This document shows, in pieces, positions 6,944-10,546 of a DNA stretch of 10,546 bases; within the stretch, counting starts at the first letter, position 1; each line of letters starts with the position of its first letter. Where the stretch lies: assembly GCA_030592625.1 (NCBI GenBank), contig JAUVIY010000066.1:1-10546 (forward strand), read 5' to 3'. The stretch is from Spirochaeta sp. Its GTDB lineage: Bacteria; Spirochaetota; Spirochaetia; DSM-2461. The notes under the pieces are model-generated. The model saw nothing but the letters and a program-made list of their open reading frames with translations, was not told the origin of the DNA and searched no databases. The translations under genes were made by a program, and so were the position numbers.

Positions 6944-6964
6944 CTTCATTGAAAATGAAGGAGG
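6944..6964 (+). promoter_or_regulatory. Small hairpin abutting a strong ribosome-binding site
   Basis: CTTCATT-GAA-AATGAAG (6944-6960) is a perfect 7-bp stem with a 3-base loop. Its last bases are the start of AAGGAGG (6958-6964), 6 bases before the ATG at 6971. In RNA the stem would partly cover the ribosome site. CTCCTCC at 6917-6923 could also pair with GGAGG. The gene served is broken, so any control is probably a relic. Confidence 0.4.
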
Positions 6965-6970
6965 TTTGAA

Positions 6971-7577
6971 ATGAATCGAAAATTCCGATGTTTTCCGGTA
7001 TTCCTCGCCCTGGCATTGGCTGGATGTTCCGCCGCTTATGTTCCCGGAGAAATATCCCGGGAACCGCCGCCGATTCAGACGGCAGGAGATGCGGCATTCC
7101 TGATGTCCGACGGAGTGCGTCTTCATCGAATTAGCATTCGGTCTGAGAATCCCGCCGCTCTCCCTCCCGTCCTTGTCATCCATGGTGGCCCCGGGATGCC
7201 TGCTCCCGGTACCTGGCCGGCCCTGGATGCGTTGGGCGAGATTGGTTCTCATTGCACCTGCATCGGTGGTCCGCATGCCTGTCGGGGATTCAGGACTGTA
7301 TTCCATCGTTGAAGGATATCTGTCGCGGGAAAATGTCGAAGCATATTCGGTCTGGCGGAAAGATTACTTCGACTACAAGTCCATTTGGGAACGGGATGAG
7401 AAAGAAAACATCGCATTGAATAACGGCCTGGGACCCTTCTGGGAAGAAGCGATGAAGAATTTCGCCATCGAAGCCGCAGAATCTGCTCCCGGAATCGAAC
7501 CATGGGGACAATCTGCTCCTTTTGACGATAATCTCACAGGCGGATGGATTCAACCGGCGGTTTTTCTGTCCATGGGC
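6971..7577 (+). pseudogene. Broken alpha/beta-hydrolase (prolyl aminopeptidase-like) lipoprotein gene
   Basis: The start is intact: a strong AAGGAGG, then MNRKFRCF, a hydrophobic stretch and lipobox LAGC (C19), so the parent was a membrane-anchored exported lipoprotein. Residues 67-75, VLVIHGGPG, and TWPALDAL are the oxyanion-hole region of proline iminopeptidase-like hydrolases. At about 7240 the frame goes wrong and stops at 7312. From 7239, two bases ahead in the next frame, homologous sequence resumes with RLVLIAPASVVRMPV...YLSRENVEAYSVWRKDYFDYKSIW and ends around GGWIQPAVFLSMG (7577). The roughly 100 residues that normally lie between, including the nucleophile elbow GxSxG, are missing, as is the end with the catalytic histidine. 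The product cannot be an active hydrolase. A lipoprotein fragment of 113 residues could still be made. Identification is from motifs only. Confidence 0.72.
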
Positions 7578-7919
7578 CGCCGGTGCTGTGTCGACGATAT
7601 ATCACGATCTTGAATTCAAAGAGGAAGACGCGGATGTGGAAGTCTGCCTGGCCATCAAGTCCGGCGCGGAAGATACCGTTGCCAAAGTGGTCACCAAGCG
7701 AAAAAAGGCGTTATCGACGGTGATATTCTGTCAGTCCGTACTTTCGATCCTCAGGAGGTTATCTCCCTGATCCACCAGGGGGAATACGATACCCTCACTG
7801 CCGCTTATGAAAAACTGATGGACGCGGTCGTTGAGCGAGGGCTTGAGATAGACGGCAATTGGAGTGATACGTATCTCAAGGGACCGGGAATACTGTTTCG
7901 GGGGAATCCCGGGAGATAA
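7573..7919 (+). pseudogene. Remnant of a GyrI-like effector-binding domain (MerR/AraC regulator C-terminus)
   Basis: From 7573 one frame reads WAAGAVSTIYHDLEFKEED, then ADVEVCLAIKSGAEDTVAKVV to about 7707. The next part, GVIDGDILSVRTFDPQEV then LIHQGEYDTLTAAYEKLMD and YLKGPGILF, is in the -1 frame up to TAA at 7917-7919. Together these look like a nearly complete GyrI-like/AraC_E_bind domain, the small-molecule sensor that follows the DNA-binding part of many MerR regulators. No HTH part is present; upstream is the hydrolase fragment in yet another frame. The frame change falls at A AAA AAG (7701-7707), where one missing A, or a -1 ribosomal slip, would join the halves. I read it as gene debris joined to the hydrolase by deletion, but the domain sequence is otherwise well kept. 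Confidence 0.68.
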
Positions 7920-7946
7920 CTGACCGAAGTGATCGTACTGGTGAAA

Positions 7947-7975
7947 GTGAAATGCTCTTGAGAATACGCTAGAAT
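7947..7975 (+). promoter_or_regulatory. Weak candidate promoter for the barrel-like protein gene
   Basis: GTGAAA (7947-7952), a 17-base spacer and TAGAAT (7970-7975) precede the gene. The predicted start near 7982 would leave only a short leader containing GGGGG. Four or five of six bases match at each hexamer; tentative. Confidence 0.25.
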
Positions 7976-7994
7976 AGTGATTGGGGGCGACTTC

Positions 7995-8609
7995 ATGTCC
8001 AGGTGGATTATTCTATCGATTATTCTCAACATACTCTCTACCGGCGCCTTGCATGCCGGAATTCCATGGACATATTCCCTTGGAGTATCCGGCCTGGATT
8101 ACACTTGGCTCGATGAGGATACCGGGAACTACATGCAGGAGCAGATGGTTGGTCTGGATATCCGTGGATCGGCAATCCTGAAACCGATGGGATTCTATTA
8201 CGGTACTTTCCTCAGTTTCGCCCGGCCTCTGCTCAATAGGGAATATGATCTGGTGGACGAAACTTCGACGGAGAATTCTTCCGGATATGATTTGTATATG
8301 TCTTTCGGCATTCCATTCGGTTATCGCTGGCAGTTGCCCCGGAGCTATACCGCCGTTTATCTCGGTTTAGGTCCGTCCATGCAGGGTCTGTTTGATTTCG
8401 ATAGCCATTTCTGGGGAAGCGGTGGACTCTTCTGGGAGTTCGGTGTTGAAACCCTCAGCTCCGAAGGAGTGGAAATAAGTATGGGTGCGCGGATGATTAT
8501 GGGATGGGAGTCCTTTGTTACCGACGGCTCCCGGGTTGCGGAACGTCCATCGGCAACGACATCAATTTTCTTTATCGGACTGAGCTGGACCGGTACTCGA
8601 GGATACTGA
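7995..8609 (+). CDS. Small exported protein, probably an outer-membrane beta-barrel
   Basis: 204 residues. MSRWIILSIILNILSTGALHA is a typical signal peptide with cleavage expected after ALHA. The mature part alternates polar and aromatic residues in short strands separated by Gly/Asp/Asn turns (for example YSLGVSGLDYTW, GFYYGTFLSF, YTAVYLGLGPSMQGLF, GGLFWEFGVETL, SIFFIGLSW) and ends close to an aromatic residue. This fits a small 8- to 10-stranded outer-membrane barrel. I do not recognise the family, and no function is claimed. The ATG at 7995 is preferred to a GTG at 7977: GGGGG lies 7 bases upstream and the signal peptide begins there. It is transcribed toward the phosphoesterase gene, with 13 bases between the two stop codons. 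Confidence 0.78.
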   Translation: MSRWIILSIILNILSTGALHAGIPWTYSLGVSGLDYTWLDEDTGNYMQEQMVGLDIRGSAILKPMGFYYGTFLSFARPLLNREYDLVDETSTENSSGYDLYMSFGIPFGYRWQLPRSYTAVYLGLGPSMQGLFDFDSHFWGSGGLFWEFGVETLSSEGVEISMGARMIMGWESFVTDGSRVAERPSATTSIFFIGLSWTGTRGY

Positions 8610-8622
8610 TTCCCAATCGAGC

Positions 8623-9357
8623 TCAGTCTTTCGGGGCCATGCGGTCTGTCAGAGATTCCGGGTATCCTCTCGATTTCATCTTTCTTCTTGTCGGATTGCG
8701 TTTCCAGGAACATCGTCTGAAGGTCATCAACTTACGTTCCGGATTGAGAATCATGTATCTGGCGGATAAATCTCCATCTCTTGATTGACCGACACTGCCC
8801 GGATTCGCCAGATGCGGGGTTCCTGAATAATTGACCTCTATTCCGTAATTAATATTTATGGACCGTGCTCCCCTACGGCCGTCATAAGCCCATAAGGCGG
8901 GCAGATGTGTATGCCCAACAAGTGTGAGGGATGTTACGGTTCCCTTGAGTACCCGGGCTGCTGCACCATCATTCAGTACATACCCCCATATCGGAGATTC
9001 GGGGTTACCATGAGCCAGGGTAACCGAACGTCGCTTAAGCGTTTCCGGGAGTGCCTCAAGATAGGATTTCTGACTTGCGGACAGGTATGCTTTGTGCAGT
9101 TCGACTGCCGCTTTCGCCTCCTCGTTGAAATTGTCGGTATCGATTTTTCCACATACGGCCCAGTCATGATTGCCGGCCACCATGACGGCCTGCCTCTTGC
9201 GGAGCAGCTCCAGACATGGCCCCGGATCGGGTCCGTATCCGGCAACATCACCGAGCATCCATATTTCGCCGAATAGTCCGGACGCATCCTTCATAACAGC
9301 CTTGAGTGCTTCAAAATTTCCATGAATATCGGCTATTACAAGTACGGGAAGGGACAT
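8623..9357 (-). CDS. YfcE/MJ0936-type metallophosphoesterase
   Basis: 244 residues with the complete metal-site series of small calcineurin-like phosphoesterases: DIHGN (10-14), GDVAGYGPDP (37-46), GNHD (62-65), HGNP (116-119), GHTH (148-151) and NPGSVGQSRDG (185-195). These are cytoplasmic, metal-dependent phosphodiesterases or phosphatases; in vivo substrates are mostly unknown. About 28 residues beyond the domain, rich in Arg and Lys, extend the C-terminus toward the convergent gene and may be a later extension by stop-codon loss. Start: ATG at 9357 with GGAGG 4 bases upstream. Divergent from the gene at 9390 with only 32 bases between start codons, so their promoters must overlap each other or the coding ends. 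Confidence 0.93.
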   Translation of the reverse strand: MSLPVLVIADIHGNFEALKAVMKDASGLFGEIWMLGDVAGYGPDPGPCLELLRKRQAVMVAGNHDWAVCGKIDTDNFNEEAKAAVELHKAYLSASQKSYLEALPETLKRRSVTLAHGNPESPIWGYVLNDGAAARVLKGTVTSLTLVGHTHLPALWAYDGRRGARSININYGIEVNYSGTPHLANPGSVGQSRDGDLSARYMILNPERKLMTFRRCSWKRNPTRRKMKSRGYPESLTDRMAPKD

Positions 9358-9389
9358 TCTGCCTCCAATCTCATTATAGTGGATGAAAC

Positions 9390-9965
9390 ATGTTTGAACG
9401 TTTGCGATCCCGAATGGGAGAAAAATTCGCCGATGTCTGGGTTCTCTTATCGGATACCGACCGTTTCGTTTCTCGCGCCCGTCTCATGATAAGGTATGAG
9501 AAGCAGCTCAGGGAATGGCGCTCCGGTTTGCAGCAAGCCGGGGGTGATATAGAAGGGACCAGGAAGATTCGTGAAGAAATCATCGCATTCCGCCGCGCCA
9601 GACGGGTCGAGGGCTGGGAGCTGCGTTTGGGATCTCTTGATATTCAGCTGAAGGGCTTTCGAAAGGATGATGCCATGTCAGTGGGATTTCGACGTATGGT
9701 GCTGATGGTGGGAGAACGTGGTGAAATCCGTTACGTCACCGGCAGCGTCAATCATATTGAGCTGGATCAGGAGATCAATATGCTGCTTCGGCAGTCACCT
9801 TCGGTGAATCCTCTCGATCCCCACTACCTCTGGTACCGGCGGATCGAAGGAGTTATCGAGCTGGCCGGTTCCGATTCACAGTCGGAGGATGCACAGGAGC
9901 GGCTCAAAATTTATATCGAGGAACATAAATCGGACCTTGTCGGAGCGATGTACAAACTCATTTGA
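9390..9965 (+). CDS. Hypothetical protein, 191 aa, unrecognised
   Basis: The frame is open with sensible codon use and is the only plausible gene here. The protein is charged, with no signal peptide or membrane segment. Residues 1-75 are basic and helix-prone (RLRSRMGEKF, RLMIRYEKQLREW, RKIREEIIAFRRARR). The middle, WELRLGSLDIQLKGF and RRMVLMVGERGEIRYVTGSV, looks like beta strands. The end, AQERLKIYIEEHKSDLVGAMYKLI, is helical. I do not recognise a family and propose no function. TATAGT (9375-9380) lies only about 10 bases before the ATG and the ribosome site is weak (GGA at 9381), so the mRNA may be almost leaderless. It may be co-transcribed with the AraC-type gene 85 bases downstream. Confidence 0.7.
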   Translation: MFERLRSRMGEKFADVWVLLSDTDRFVSRARLMIRYEKQLREWRSGLQQAGGDIEGTRKIREEIIAFRRARRVEGWELRLGSLDIQLKGFRKDDAMSVGFRRMVLMVGERGEIRYVTGSVNHIELDQEINMLLRQSPSVNPLDPHYLWYRRIEGVIELAGSDSQSEDAQERLKIYIEEHKSDLVGAMYKLI

Positions 9966-10050
9966 AAGCTTCGAATTCCGGCGGCGGTGAACGGCAGGGC
10001 GCGAGAGGTCAGTTTCCTGTTTTTCCACAGTAGACAGAAAATCGCTTTGA

Positions 10051-10434
10051 ATGTCTCAGGAACCGTCCGATAGGGAGGGGATGGAGGATCCTCTCGGACA
10101 GGCACGAAGGGCATTGTACGCCCGATTGGCAAGTCATTCCGATTATACCGGTCTGTTCACCCGTCCGGCGGTACTGGCAATTTCCGACGAAACCTCCGGC
10201 ACACTGCCGATACGAGCCTTGAATCGGGCCTGCAGGATACTCCTGATTGCGAATCCGGAAACTGTAAACGAAGATACAAATCTGGTGAGCCGGGTTGCCG
10301 ATGAATGCGGTTTCGGCGATGTGAATCATTTCATCCTTTTGTTCCAGAAGGCGACCGGATGGCATCCGGAAGAGTGGCACAGGAAGTTCGGCCGTGATAG
10401 TATGCCGAAATCGACAATGGAGGTATCAACATGA
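10051..10434 (+). CDS. Stand-alone AraC/XylS-type helix-turn-helix protein
   Basis: 127 residues. Residues 79-113 fit the second HTH of AraC regulators: VSRVADECGFGDVNHFILLFQ and KATGWHPEEWHRKF, keeping the diagnostic A83, C86-G87-F88, D90, H93-F94, F98, G103 and P106. LNRACRILLI (57-66) matches the linker helix (RxxxAxxLL) between the two HTHs. The first HTH should lie before this (about 20-56) but is much diverged or lost. There is no sensor domain. Start is uncertain: the ATG at 10051 has no ribosome site, while the ATG at 10081 has GGGAGGGG directly in front, a little too close. The protein could be a minimal regulator, a partner of a longer one, or a decaying fragment. Its stop overlaps the next ATG at 10431. 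The 85 bases before it show nothing notable. Confidence 0.72.
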   Translation: MSQEPSDREGMEDPLGQARRALYARLASHSDYTGLFTRPAVLAISDETSGTLPIRALNRACRILLIANPETVNEDTNLVSRVADECGFGDVNHFILLFQKATGWHPEEWHRKFGRDSMPKSTMEVST

Positions 10435-10487
10435 AACACCAGTTACGATGCTCCGAGGGAAAATATCTCCGGAGTTTCCGGCCTTAG
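10431..10487 (+). CDS. Very short reading frame overlapping the AraC-type gene (18 codons)
   Basis: ATG at 10431 overlaps the preceding TGA as ATGA and has GGAGG (10419-10423) 7 bases upstream, the arrangement of a coupled downstream gene. Yet the frame, MKHQLRCSEGKYLRSFRP, stops at 10485-10487. Either it is a tiny peptide, or a frameshift cuts a longer gene: a neighbouring frame from about 10480 to the window end is open (GLSDTAPRRRGGILTI). The window ends too soon to decide. Confidence 0.3.
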   Translation: MKHQLRCSEGKYLRSFRP

Positions 10488-10546
10488 CGATACGGCTCCC
10501 CGCAGACGCGGCGGCATCTTAACCATAATTGCCGAATCGCGACGTC

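Noticed and set aside
6971..7919. A single novel fusion protein of hydrolase and effector domain
   Set aside because: Three different reading frames are needed and the hydrolase lacks its nucleophile region, so decay is the simpler reading.
9390..10434. Toxin-antitoxin pair
   Set aside because: The first protein has no recognised toxin motif, the genes do not overlap (85-base gap), and the second has an AraC-type rather than antitoxin-type DNA-binding pattern.

Overview
The window (about 55% GC by impression) looks like chromosomal DNA of a free-living Gram-negative bacterium. A spirochaete is my best guess, as an inference only: the nucleotidase has a signal peptide ending in ALMANG, there is a small outer-membrane-type beta-barrel protein, and the overall gene style fits. 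No rRNA, tRNA, CRISPR array, phage gene or transposase gene was found.

Layout. (1) 1-1094, minus: 5' part of an exported UshA/5'-nucleotidase gene that runs off the left edge. (2) 1346-2458, plus: a PrsW-type intramembrane protease. (3) 2461-2637: copy A of a fold-back repeat, filling most of the gap between two convergent genes. (4) 4664-2647, minus: a two-gene operon, a PadR repressor translationally coupled to a tandem flavodoxin-fold/FMN-reductase protein, with a near-consensus sigma70 promoter and a perfect 14-bp palindrome as likely operator. (5) 4872-6629, plus: a DEAD-box RNA helicase with a DbpA/CsdA-type C-terminal RNA-binding domain, divergent from the operon. (6) 6594-6882: degenerate 14-15-bp tandem repeats interrupted by copy B of the fold-back repeat in opposite orientation. 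(7) 6971-7919, plus: gene debris, an alpha/beta-hydrolase lipoprotein gene that lost its nucleophile region, running into the C-terminal half of a GyrI-like effector domain, itself out of frame. (8) 7995-8609, plus: a small exported barrel-like protein, convergent with (9) a YfcE/MJ0936-type phosphoesterase (9357-8623, minus). (10) 9390-9965, plus: an unrecognised 191-aa protein, then a short stand-alone AraC-type HTH protein (10051-10434) whose stop overlaps the start of a further reading frame.

The strongest unexplained signal is the pair of ~177-bp fold-back elements. Both have TIRs near TGGTGTCCCGGAAAT. Both can fold end to end, with the stem kept by different bases in each copy and an invariant TCGTGGAGAC block beside the central hairpin. 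Both sit just after a stop codon, and both lie exactly 28 bp after the start of AGAYCCGCCGGGRG. They look like members of an uncatalogued non-autonomous repeat (MITE-like) or structured-RNA family. The other genes are recognisable housekeeping, stress or envelope functions without a clear common pathway, except the PadR/flavoprotein operon, which looks like a self-regulated redox or drug-response unit.
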